Shown: piece by piece, positions 1-5,874 of the stretch
Layout: every line of letters begins with the position of its first letter
Numbering within the stretch: the stretch's first letter is position 1
Assembly: GCA_025455765.1 (NCBI GenBank)
Contig: JALOLX010000104.1
Coordinates: 1-5,874, forward strand
Origin: Flavobacteriales bacterium
Lineage (GTDB): Bacteria; Bacteroidota; Bacteroidia; Flavobacteriales_F; PHOS-HE28
DNA: 5,874 nucleotides
Reading direction: 5' to 3'
Made by a program: the position numbers and the translations under genes
Notes under the pieces: generated by a model
What the model was told of the DNA's origin: nothing
The model's input: the letters and a program-made list of their open reading frames with translations, nothing else
Database searches by the model: none

Positions 1-2
1 GT

Positions 3-488
3 TCCGAAGGTTACGTCGCGGTTGTGATCACGACCGAAGACATCGCAGAACAACATGGCCTGCCGATTTTGGGTGTCATTCGCGGTGTCGGCATGGCGTC
101 CGACGGCAAAGGTCGCAGCCTCTGGGCGCCGCGCATGGAGGGCCAGGTGCTGGCACTTCAACGAGCATACTCCGCGGCCGGTGAACTGGAGCCGCTCGAC
201 ATTGACTACATGGAAGCTCATGCGACGAGCACGCAACTGGGTGATGCGACCGAGTTGGAGACTCTGCGACATCTGGCAGACCGCAGTCCATCCTTTCAGC
301 GTCGCCGCGCTCGAAATCATGGCGTGGCGGATCGATTGTTGCTTGGCAGTGTGAAATCAAACATCGGTCACACGCTGGAAGCTGCCGGATTGATCGGACT
401 GGTCAAAGTGCTTCTGTCGATGCACCGAAACCAGGTGGCGCCATCGTTGCTTACATCAAGAAAGCATGTGCCTAAGAACTGGGCGTAG
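3..488 (+). CDS. Type I polyketide synthase, ketosynthase domain fragment (truncated at both ends)
   Basis: The frame is open from the left edge (codons from position 3 read SEGYVAVVIT), so the GTG at 24 is not a real start. The region matches the C-terminal half of a beta-ketoacyl synthase, which carries out decarboxylative Claisen condensation in polyketide or fatty-acid assembly. Two family motifs are visible: EAHATSTQLGD, with the catalytic His at 219-221 (usual form EAHGTGT), and KSNIGH, with the second catalytic His at 369-371, followed by the usual LEAAGLIGLVKVLL helix. The nucleophilic Cys would lie upstream of the window. The stretch between the motifs is long and Arg-rich. KS-like sequence ends near VAPSL (446-449). 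The last 12 codons up to the stop at 486-488 are antisense to the neighbouring secreted-protein gene and are not KS. No other PKS domain is present. The family is certain; the PKS subtype (iterative or modular) cannot be told. Confidence 0.85.
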   Translation, partial: SEGYVAVVITTEDIAEQHGLPILGVIRGVGMASDGKGRSLWAPRMEGQVLALQRAYSAAGELEPLDIDYMEAHATSTQLGDATELETLRHLADRSPSFQRRRARNHGVADRLLLGSVKSNIGHTLEAAGLIGLVKVLLSMHRNQVAPSLLTSRKHVPKNWA

Positions 489-904
489 AACTGCTCAAAT
501 ACCACGACGACGTTGGCTACGCCTTGGCAATCAACGGGTTGGGCCATTTGAACGAACGCATTTTGGTTCGTGCCATCGCCCCCAAGTGCATCACTATCGA
601 ACATCGCGAATCCGTTGGCGGCTGTTGTAGAGGCGATCGGATCAATTGCAAATTCCCCGCTGGGCCCGTTAGTCCCGATCACCCAGCTGTCGGTGTTGCC
701 ATCCACATTGCCGAATTCCCAAGTGCTTGCGTCGGAAAAATCGTCGCACCAGATAGCATTACCACGTTCAGCATTGCTGCCGTTGTTCACCCGGTCCAGG
801 GTGGGCTTTAAGCGGAACTCCCGGGGGAGCTGCGTCTTCGACTGAGCCATCACGCCGCCTCCGGCGATGAGAAGGCCCAGAACGGTCGAGTAGATCTTGG
901 TCAT
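368..904 (-). CDS. Secreted adhesin-like protein, paralog A (N-terminal fragment)
   Basis: The ATG at 902-904 is chosen over the upstream in-frame ATG at 1118-1120. It begins a good signal peptide (MTKIYSTVLGLLIAGGGVMA, cleavage before QS), and the longer form would read through the hairpin at 1037-1071. About 158 residues are genuine. They form the first part of a beta-sandwich like the choice-of-anchor J/MAM modules of its neighbours: IWCDDF (51-56), a GPSGEF segment near 81, NGFAMFDSD (from 97), FEQFYAQF (136-143) and DVSNDGATW (150-158). Past about position 431 the frame is antisense to the KS gene, so the last 20 codons and the TGA at 368-370 are artefactual. The C-terminal modules and T9SS tail expected from its paralogs are missing. 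Cysteines at 53, 126 and 147 could pair in the periplasm. The exact function is unknown; it is probably a surface protein. Confidence 0.75.
   Translation of the reverse strand: MTKIYSTVLGLLIAGGGVMAQSKTQLPREFRLKPTLDRVNNGSNAERGNAIWCDDFSDASTWEFGNVDGNTDSWVIGTNGPSGEFAIDPIASTTAANGFAMFDSDALGGDGTNQNAFVQMAQPVDCQGVANVVVVFEQFYAQFLGTCFLDVSNDGATWFRCIDRSTLTSPINPAASSV
431..449. other. Probable chimeric joint between unrelated genes
   Basis: Plus-strand KS homology runs to about 446-449 (QVAPSL). Minus-strand secreted-protein homology runs down to about 431 (SNDGATW, matching STDDGTTW in paralog B). Both genes are therefore cut in mid-domain at the same place, in opposite orientation, and the roughly 20 bases between are acceptable coding sequence for both. 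No insertion sequence, inverted repeat, target duplication or attachment site is visible. A short shared word joining two unrelated sequences is typical of a de Bruijn-graph misassembly. A true inversion or deletion breakpoint is possible but less likely. The exact edges are uncertain by several bases. Confidence 0.7.
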
Positions 905-941
905 GGGTCGTTGAGGGTTGTTAGAGGCTTTTATACCGCAC

Positions 942-949
942 CAAAGATA
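942..949 (-). promoter_or_regulatory. Candidate Bacteroidota -7 element for paralog A
   Basis: The minus strand reads TATCTTTG, a perfect match to the Bacteroidota primary-sigma -7 consensus TAnnTTTG, 37 bp upstream of the ATG at 904. No clear TTTG was found at the usual -33 spacing. An eight-base match can occur by chance, but its position in the gap between the hairpin at 1037-1071 and the start codon is right. Confidence 0.45.
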
Positions 950-1036
950 CGGCCCTTGTTCGCTCCGGCCCTCGCTTGGGACGTGCCGTTCCTTGGGTTC
1001 TTGCTTGCCAGAGGACCAACGCACCGGTACGAACGA

Positions 1037-1071
1037 CAGAACCCCGTCCATTCGCGATGGACGGGGTTCTG
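1037..1071 (-). terminator. Long perfect hairpin, probable terminator after paralog B
   Basis: The 15-bp arms 1037-1051 and 1057-1071 are perfectly complementary around a 5-base loop, with a CCCCGTCC/GGACGGGG core. The hairpin starts 17 bp past the TAA of the minus-strand gene ending at 1089. The 3' side on the minus strand is only moderately T-rich (GTTCTGTCGTT), so it is not a textbook intrinsic terminator. The size of the stem and its position between two same-strand genes support termination or 3'-end stabilisation. Confidence 0.65.
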
Positions 1072-1088
1072 AGCTGGAATGCGTTCGC

Positions 1089-2867
1089 TTAGTGCAGGGC
1101 GATGCGCTGCTGAGCGGCACCGTTGGCTCCGTTCACCTGGAGCGTGTAGAGGCCCTTGGCCAGATCGCTGAGGTCCACCATGGTGGTGCGGTTGACCACG
1201 AAGCTGCGCACCAGGGCACCGGTGGCGTCGAACAGATCAGCCTGCTGCACACCATCCTGGCCCAGTTCGATCTGCACCAGACCCGTGCTGGGGTTGGGGA
1301 ACACTGAGATGGTGTTGTTGCTAGCATTGGTTCCTACACCGCCAATGATCTCTGTGATGAGACGGACGGCCATGGCATTGCCATTCGTGAACACTTGGTC
1401 ACCCGGAACAAAGATGACGCTGGCCAACGCAGGCTGTGCCACGGTCAGGTCATCTTGGATGCGGATGGTGCCTGCACCTGCATTGCTATACAGCGTAAGG
1501 GCGGCGTAGTAAGCACCAGGTTGCAGGACTACGGGAGCATCGAATAGCAGGTTCACGTTCCCAGCGCTGACATCGCTAGCAACGATATCATAGGCTGGGC
1601 TTTCCACCACAGGACTGCTAAAGTTGGCCGGGTTCCCGAGAACACTGGTCGTGTCGTAGATCTCCGCCGTTACATAGCCTCCTGCACTGCTGTTGCCGGT
1701 GAGCAGGAACTGCACACCGTGAACGGTCTGGGGAGCAATGATCTCGTAGTACACCATGACCTTCAAACCATCTTCGGCGTCGGCGAATGAGTTGGTGCCC
1801 AAGGAGCCGATCGTGGAGCCGCCGGGATGGATGCCAATGCCGTCCATGCCATAGAGGGCGTTGTTCACTTCAAAGGCACGCACTTCGCTGTTGTTCGTCA
1901 CGTTCGCATCGCTTTCCTGCTGGTCGCTGGTGGCGCTGAAGGTGGCGGTGTACAGACCGGGCGCAAGGGAGGGCACAGTGGCGAACTCCTCCATGAAGAC
2001 AGAGGTGTTCGCGGCCAGGTTGCCGATGGTGGAAGTAGCGCTGAACGCTTCGTTGCTGGACTCGTCCTGCACCAGCATGTTGGCTACAACGCCGGTCTGT
2101 GGAAGTGAGCCATCGTTCTTTACCTCGCCACCCACGAGCATGGTGGGGTTGAGCTGGCTGGGGGGGATGCGGTGGTACTCCTCACCGGTGCCGGTGTTGG
2201 AGAGGTAGGCGCCCATGGCCATCAGGTCGTACTGGAACTGCTCCACGATGGCGATGTTGTCCACCTGCCAGCCGTAGTCCCACGTAGAGGTGTAGCGGAA
2301 GCGCAGGCGCACAAAGGAAGGGTTGGCGGCCACCCATTCCGAGATGTTCACCTCGATCACTTCGGGATTGGGACGGCCTTCGCGCCCCACACCAGCATTG
2401 ATCTCCACTTCATCCCATGTAGTGCCGTCATCGGTGCTCACACCTACGAAGCAAGCGTCGAGTTGGAACTCTTGGAAGTACTGCTCGAAGCGAACGCGTA
2501 GGTTGGCCGGGGCCTCGGAAAGATCGATAGGAGGTGAGATCAGCGACGCATCAGTTGACTGACCGCCTACACCGTCGAAATCGTCATCGATGATGGCCCA
2601 GCCGCTGGGGGTGCTGGTGGCCAAGGGTGGCACAGGATAGGTCGATGAGGTCGGGCCTGGGCCAACGTTCGTCCACTTCCAGTCCACTACACCGACCGTG
2701 GTTTCGGCAGACCAGCCGTTGAGGCTCTCGTCGAAGCTCTCCGAATAATAACTGACCCCTTTGGTGTGGCCGTTCAGCTCAGGCGCTGCGGTGAACCGCG
2801 CGGGCTGGAGTTGTGCACTGGCAGCGAAGGGCGCCAGCAATAGGAATGAGGCGTACAGGTTCTTCAT
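1089..2867 (-). CDS. T9SS type A sorted secreted adhesin-like protein, paralog B
   Basis: Complete, 592 aa. Residues 1-18 form a Sec signal peptide (MKNLYASFLLLAPFAASA, cleavage before Q). Residues ~40-210 resemble a choice-of-anchor J/MAM or cleaved-adhesin module: YSESFDESLNGW, ASLISPPIDLS (107-117), GVSTDDGTTW (142-151) and YGWQVDNIAI (198-207). Residues ~211-337 look like a CARDB-type Ig-like linker (GGEVKNDGSLPQTGV, then LAPGLYTATF). Residues ~338-508 are a conserved domain I cannot name, shared with paralogs C and D (YGMDGIG, PGAYYAALTLYSN, PGDQVFTNGN). Residues ~519-592 are a T9SS type A sorting domain (Por_Secre_tail type): FPNP at 523-526, LAKGLYTLQV at 569-578, ending RIALH. Expected route is Sec export, T9SS passage through the outer membrane, tail removal, then surface anchoring or release. 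No catalytic residues were seen. The start has no Shine-Dalgarno sequence, as expected in Bacteroidota. Hairpins on both sides imply a single-gene unit. Confidence 0.9.
   Translation of the reverse strand: MKNLYASFLLLAPFAASAQLQPARFTAAPELNGHTKGVSYYSESFDESLNGWSAETTVGVVDWKWTNVGPGPTSSTYPVPPLATSTPSGWAIIDDDFDGVGGQSTDASLISPPIDLSEAPANLRVRFEQYFQEFQLDACFVGVSTDDGTTWDEVEINAGVGREGRPNPEVIEVNISEWVAANPSFVRLRFRYTSTWDYGWQVDNIAIVEQFQYDLMAMGAYLSNTGTGEEYHRIPPSQLNPTMLVGGEVKNDGSLPQTGVVANMLVQDESSNEAFSATSTIGNLAANTSVFMEEFATVPSLAPGLYTATFSATSDQQESDANVTNNSEVRAFEVNNALYGMDGIGIHPGGSTIGSLGTNSFADAEDGLKVMVYYEIIAPQTVHGVQFLLTGNSSAGGYVTAEIYDTTSVLGNPANFSSPVVESPAYDIVASDVSAGNVNLLFDAPVVLQPGAYYAALTLYSNAGAGTIRIQDDLTVAQPALASVIFVPGDQVFTNGNAMAVRLITEIIGGVGTNASNNTISVFPNPSTGLVQIELGQDGVQQADLFDATGALVRSFVVNRTTMVDLSDLAKGLYTLQVNGANGAAQQRIALH
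1344..1853 (-). repeat. Diverged duplicated coding module, partner at 3234-3734
   Basis: This stretch of paralog B (residues ~339-508) and 3234-3734 of paralog C (residues ~369-535) encode clearly homologous segments. Shared blocks in the same order are YGxDGIG, SxGTNSF, DGLxVMxYYEI, GGYVT, AYYAAxTL, RIxDD and PGDQVFTNGN. At DNA level the similarity is patchy; one exact 14-base match is GTGAACACTTGGTC at 1387-1400 and 3271-3284. It reflects old gene duplication rather than a recent repeat. A more distant copy is in paralog D at about 5244-5700. Confidence 0.7.
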
Positions 2868-2886
2868 GCGTTGAGGGATTGAGGCA

Positions 2887-2894
2887 CGAAGATA
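2887..2894 (-). promoter_or_regulatory. Candidate -7 element for paralog B
   Basis: The minus strand reads TATCTTCG, one mismatch from TAnnTTTG, 19 bp upstream of the ATG at 2867 and downstream of the terminator at 2924-2948. It has the same TATCTT core as the element before paralog A. No convincing -33 motif was found; the region where it would lie is close to the terminator. Confidence 0.35.
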
Positions 2895-2920
2895 AACGGA
2901 CGCGACACTTGTTCAGCACG

Positions 2921-2948
2921 AAAAAAGCCCCGGCATCGCCGGGGCTTT
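2921..2948 (-). terminator. Rho-independent terminator after paralog C
   Basis: On the minus strand the sequence reads AAAGCCCCGGC, loop GAT, GCCGGGGC and then TTTTTT. The 8-bp GC stem (2927-2934 with 2938-2945) is extended by three A-T pairs and followed by a six-T run (2926-2921). It starts 24 bp past the TGA of paralog C and lies before the start of paralog B, so it separates the two transcription units. The flanking A and T runs would let it also work on the plus strand, though no plus-strand gene needs it here. Confidence 0.9.
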
Positions 2949-2972
2949 CTTCGATCTGGGTCGCCGATGCGA

Positions 2973-4838
2973 TCACTCCACCGTCACGCGCTCCACCATG
3001 CTGCCCGTCTCGTTGAAGACGCGCACCATGTAAACGCCCTTGGCGAGCTCGGTGAGGTCGAGGGTGGTGCTGCCAGCGAAGGTGGTCTGTCCTACCACTG
3101 CGCCCAACACATTGGTCACTTCCACGTTATGGGTGCCAGCGTTGGTGGTACGCACGTTCACCACACCATTGGTGGGGTTGGGGAACATGGTCACACCTTC
3201 CAGTGCGTCGTTCTCGTTCACGGCCACCGTGTTGGAGAGGAGCATGCGGATCGACGTACCGTTACCGTTGGTGAACACTTGGTCGCCGGGGATGTAGATC
3301 AGCGTCATCGCGTTCGGCTGGGGTACGGTGGCATCGTCAAGGATGCGGATGCGGCCAGCGTTCTGGTTGCTGAAGAGGGTCACTGCAGCGTAGTAGGCGT
3401 CCGGGCTGAGGGTCACGGGGCTGTCGAAGAGCACGCGTACACGGCCAGCTGCCACGTCGTCAGTGGTCAGATCGTAGGCCACGCTCTCCACGATGGGGTT
3501 GGTAACGATGTTGCCGAACACATCTGCGGTGTCGAGGATGCTGACCGTTACATAACCACCCACCTGAGTGTTGGCGGTGCTGAGGAATTCGATACCGTAC
3601 ACGTCCACGCTCTCGTCGATCTCGTAGTAGTTCATCACTACCAGACCATCGGCTGCGTCGGTGAAGCTGTTGGTGCCGATCGAACTGAGGATCTCGTAAC
3701 CGGGGGGGTGGTTGCCGATCCCGTCCGCGCCGTAGATGTCCTGATTGATCTCGAACACGCGGAGGAAGGTGTTGTCGCTGCCGTCGTTGTCCTCGGCATC
3801 AGCGCTCACCGTGAAGGTGGCGGTATACACGTCATCGGGAAGGTCGGCAGGCACGGCGATCGCCTCTTCCAGGGCATCGGTAGCGCCGGAAGCGAGGGTT
3901 GCGATCGTGCGCGAGGCGCTCATTACTTCGGTTCCAGCGCTGTTGGTCACGCTCACGTTGATCACCACGTTGGTCTGGGCTTCGCTACCCGAGTTGGTGA
4001 TGGTGCCACCCATGAGGATGGTCTCCTGCAACTGAGGGTAGGGCATGCGGCCGTATTCCTCACCAGCACCGGTCTGCGTGACATAACCGTCGTTCATGGT
4101 GAGGTTGTTCGGGAACAACTCCACGATCTGCACGTCATCGATCTGCCAGTGGTAGTGCGATGCGTTCGGGTTGTGTTGGAAACGGAACTTCACGCTGCCA
4201 GCATTGCCAGCGATATCGTTCGAAATGTTCTGACGGATCTGGGCCGAGTTGTTGTCATCATTGGCATTGAACACGCCGTTGATGGCATAGCTGATCGGCC
4301 AGGTGGTACCACCATCAGTGCTGATCTGCAGCGCGTGCGGCGAAGCGGCAGCGCAGCACCAGCGGAAGCGGTGGGTGAACACGATCTCCACGAAAGGCGT
4401 CGCGCTCAGGTCGAGCACTGGGCTTTCCAACGCAGCATCCCAGCTCACTGGGGCAGCCACGATGACAGGAGGATCTACGTTGAAGTTGGTATTGGCGGAG
4501 TCGCCGTTGAGGATCATGAACCCATTACCAACAGTGGGCGAGTTGATGATCTGAGAGGCTGCGCTGAAGGCACCGATAGGACCAGTGGTGGTGAAGCGCC
4601 ACATGGCAGCGTTAGGACCGGTGGCTTCCCAGGAGCCGAAGCCGTTGTTGCCGTCGAAGCCATTGGCGAAGTCCTCCGAGAAGACCACGTCGCGTTGGCC
4701 ACCAACGTTGGCGGTGTTGGCCGGGCGGTTCACTTCGGCACCAGCCTTTTCCAAACGGATCGGCTTGGTCACTTGCTGTGCCATGCTCGACCCGGCGATG
4801 GCCACAGCCATCATTGCAAGAGTGTAGCGTTTGTTCAT
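2973..4838 (-). CDS. T9SS type A sorted secreted adhesin-like protein, paralog C
   Basis: Complete, 621 aa from the ATG at 4836-4838. The in-frame ATG at 4911-4913 is rejected because the 25 residues it adds would sit ahead of a normal signal peptide (MNKRYTLAMMAVAIAGSSMA, cleavage before QQ). Residues ~50-240 are a choice-of-anchor J/MAM-like module: VFSEDFANGF, LESPVLDLS (137-145), an unusual FRWCCAAASPHALQIS (158-173), TDGGTTW (174-180) and HYHWQIDDVQIVE (228-240). Residues ~241-367 are CARDB-like (MGGTITNSGSEAQTNVVINV; DDVYTATFTV). Residues ~369-535 are the unnamed domain shared with B and D, ending IPGDQVFTNGN (516-525). Residues ~548-621 are the T9SS type A tail with FPNP at 552-555 and LAKGVYMVRV at 598-607, ending in VTVE. 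It is about 30 residues longer than B, mostly in the N-terminal module. Its role is probably surface display; no enzymatic motif was seen. A strong terminator follows. Confidence 0.9.
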   Translation of the reverse strand: MNKRYTLAMMAVAIAGSSMAQQVTKPIRLEKAGAEVNRPANTANVGGQRDVVFSEDFANGFDGNNGFGSWEATGPNAAMWRFTTTGPIGAFSAASQIINSPTVGNGFMILNGDSANTNFNVDPPVIVAAPVSWDAALESPVLDLSATPFVEIVFTHRFRWCCAAASPHALQISTDGGTTWPISYAINGVFNANDDNNSAQIRQNISNDIAGNAGSVKFRFQHNPNASHYHWQIDDVQIVELFPNNLTMNDGYVTQTGAGEEYGRMPYPQLQETILMGGTITNSGSEAQTNVVINVSVTNSAGTEVMSASRTIATLASGATDALEEAIAVPADLPDDVYTATFTVSADAEDNDGSDNTFLRVFEINQDIYGADGIGNHPPGYEILSSIGTNSFTDAADGLVVMNYYEIDESVDVYGIEFLSTANTQVGGYVTVSILDTADVFGNIVTNPIVESVAYDLTTDDVAAGRVRVLFDSPVTLSPDAYYAAVTLFSNQNAGRIRILDDATVPQPNAMTLIYIPGDQVFTNGNGTSIRMLLSNTVAVNENDALEGVTMFPNPTNGVVNVRTTNAGTHNVEVTNVLGAVVGQTTFAGSTTLDLTELAKGVYMVRVFNETGSMVERVTVE

Positions 4839-4870
4839 TGTTCGCTTGGGTTTTTCAAGGATCAGGATCA

Positions 4871-4878
4871 CGAAGTTA
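4871..4878 (-). promoter_or_regulatory. Candidate -7 element for paralog C
   Basis: The minus strand reads TAACTTCG, one mismatch from TAnnTTTG, 32 bp upstream of the ATG at 4838 in the 123-bp gap after paralog D. A TTTTTG run (4913-4918 on the plus-strand map) lies too far upstream to be a standard -33 partner. The support is mainly its similarity in place and sequence to the elements before A and B. Confidence 0.3.
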
Positions 4879-4961
4879 AGGAAGAACTTGGGACGTTCGG
4901 TTGGGCAGGACACAAAAAGTGACCCATGGCCCGGTCGAGAGTTCCCGTCATCCTTTGGTGC

Positions 4962-5873
4962 CTACCGGTGTGTGAACAGCGCGATGCGCTGAACGTGACG
5001 CCCTTCTGAAGTGGAAACCGCGACCAGGAACACACCGGACGGCTGTTGCCCGACCGGTATGGTCAACTGGTCGGTCCCTGCCGCCATGCGATGGGTGTGC
5101 ACCACGCGACCAGAACCGTCGAGCAGAGTGACGTCTGCCGCGAGCTGTGCGTCCATGCGCTGTACGACAAGGTCATTGCCTGCTTGGAAGGTCAACGGGG
5201 CGTCAAGTCGTTCGTCCGCATCGGCCATACCCACACCGACCTCTTCAAAATGAAGCCGAAGCATCGGCGACCTTTCGATGTAGTCCACATCGAGGAACGG
5301 CCCTTCCAAGACCACGGCGGCACCCGGAGCAATGGGGCCTGTGCAGCGCACTTCCAAGCGGTCAGTTGCTCTCACGCTCTGGACCCCGAAATGGACATCA
5401 CCACTGATCGAAGCGCCTTCGAACGGCAGGAAGATCGGTTCACCGGCATTGATGCGCTGCAGGTCCTCCTCGGTGAGCGTGCGGCGCATACTGCTGTCGA
5501 GGAAGCTCAAGTTGCCGTCCATAATCATTCCCCTTACCGTAGTTCCGACGGTGCATCCACCACCCAAGATGACCGATACGCCGGTGGGCGACCGCTGTTC
5601 AGTGCTGAGTTCCGCGCGTGCGAGCACCACAAAGACCCCATCGCCCACCACACCGCCATCCTCCATGCCGGTGAACGAGGCCAATGCCCCATACCCATCC
5701 GCCCAGCCCGGGCCGGTAATGCGCATGCTCTCCTGCGCCGTGTTGTCCAGCACGTCCTCATCCGTCGCCTGGGCTTCCACAGCATAGCTGATCGACAGCT
5801 CACCTACTGCGCTCGGGGTCCAACCCGTGGCTACGCGCAGCAGCGCTTCCTCACCCGGCACCAGGCTGTCCAT
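4962..5873 (-). CDS. Secreted protein, paralog D, C-terminal part with degenerate T9SS-like tail
   Basis: Only the C-terminal 303 residues are in the window. The ATG at 5871-5873 falls inside a conserved region, so it is internal and the gene continues past the right edge. Residues 1-50 match the end of the CARDB-like module of B and C (LVPGEEALLRV, GELSISYAV; compare LAPGLYTATF). Residues ~55-210 match the unnamed shared domain (ADGYGALASF, GDGVFVVLARAELS, IAPGAAVVLEGPFLDVDY) but are much more diverged. Residues ~224-303 have the layout of a T9SS type A tail (LTFQAGNDLVVQRM, VTLLDGSGRVV, PSGVFLVAV, HVQRIALF). However, the FPNP box reads FQAG, the Lys of KG(L/V)Y is replaced by Ser (PSGVF), and four residues follow RIAL. 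It may be a divergent but working signal or a decayed one. The expected N-terminus is a signal peptide plus adhesin-like module, by analogy only. Confidence 0.8.
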   Translation of the reverse strand: MDSLVPGEEALLRVATGWTPSAVGELSISYAVEAQATDEDVLDNTAQESMRITGPGWADGYGALASFTGMEDGGVVGDGVFVVLARAELSTEQRSPTGVSVILGGGCTVGTTVRGMIMDGNLSFLDSSMRRTLTEEDLQRINAGEPIFLPFEGASISGDVHFGVQSVRATDRLEVRCTGPIAPGAAVVLEGPFLDVDYIERSPMLRLHFEEVGVGMADADERLDAPLTFQAGNDLVVQRMDAQLAADVTLLDGSGRVVHTHRMAAGTDQLTIPVGQQPSGVFLVAVSTSEGRHVQRIALFTHR

Positions 5874-5874
5874 A

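Noticed and set aside
400..480. Mobile-element insertion as the cause of the KS/T9SS break
   Set aside because: No terminal inverted repeat, target duplication, transposase or recombinase fragment is visible at or near the joint.
905..1120. N-terminal extension of paralog A from the in-frame ATG at 1118-1120
   Set aside because: It would translate through the 15-bp hairpin and overlap the end of paralog B. It would also place 72 polar residues ahead of a clean signal peptide that starts at 904.
918..2562. Several plus-strand open frames of 80-130 codons antisense to paralogs A and B
   Set aside because: All lie opposite well-supported coding sequence, have no recognisable motifs and have no leader or promoter features of their own.
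4839..4913. 25-residue N-terminal extension of paralog C
   Set aside because: The extension contains a hydrophobic stretch by chance but would precede a complete signal peptide, and the candidate -7 element lies inside it.
2967..4922. A 651-codon open frame on the plus strand covering the whole of paralog C
   Set aside because: It is antisense to a gene with a signal peptide, recognisable domains and a T9SS tail. Its translation is rich in His, Val and Gly with no recognisable motif, and no terminator or promoter on that strand fits it. Regular codon bias in the real gene explains the absence of stops.
4909..4940. Weak hairpin (GACC/GGTC) followed by a five-T run after paralog D on the minus strand
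   Set aside because: The stem is only 4 bp with an 8-base loop, too weak to call a terminator, although the T run is in the right place.

Overview
The window is almost entirely a minus-strand run of four paralogous secreted proteins from a Bacteroidota-type genome. A roughly 450-bp piece of an unrelated polyketide synthase gene is joined to its left end. The Bacteroidota assignment rests on three points. Two intact proteins end in a type IX secretion system (T9SS) type A sorting domain with the FPNP motif. None of the visible start codons has a Shine-Dalgarno sequence. Sequences resembling the Bacteroidota -7 element (TAnnTTTG) precede the genes. Base composition is clearly GC-rich by eye, which would suit a high-GC Flavobacteriales or related environmental lineage, but I cannot fix the rank.

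Layout from left to right. (1) 1 to about 449, plus strand: the C-terminal half of a ketosynthase (KS) domain with both histidine motifs, entering from beyond the left edge. (2) About 431-449: the KS reading frame and the minus-strand secreted-protein frame meet head-on inside one ~20-bp stretch that is plausible coding sequence for both. This looks like a chimeric contig joint rather than biology. (3) 431-904, minus: N-terminal part (signal peptide and most of an adhesin-like beta-sandwich) of paralog A, cut at the joint. (4) 1089-2867, minus: complete paralog B, 592 aa. (5) 2973-4838, minus: complete paralog C, 621 aa. (6) 4962-5873, minus: C-terminal 303 aa of paralog D, whose start lies beyond the right edge and whose sorting tail has lost the FPNP motif.

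The paralogs share one plan: Sec signal peptide, N-terminal choice-of-anchor J/MAM-like (cleaved-adhesin-like) module, CARDB-like linker module, a conserved domain of about 165 residues that I cannot name, then the T9SS tail. Each gene appears to be its own transcription unit: B and C are followed by strong hairpins (1037-1071 and 2924-2948), and A, B and C have candidate -7 elements 19-37 bp upstream of their starts. They are probably exported by Sec, moved across the outer membrane by T9SS with removal of the tail, and displayed or released as surface proteins. No catalytic motif was seen in any of them.

No new defence, mobile or RNA system is evident. The points most worth checking are the KS/T9SS joint, the unnamed domain shared by B, C and D, and the degenerate tail of D. 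There is no gene-free stretch longer than 300 bp.
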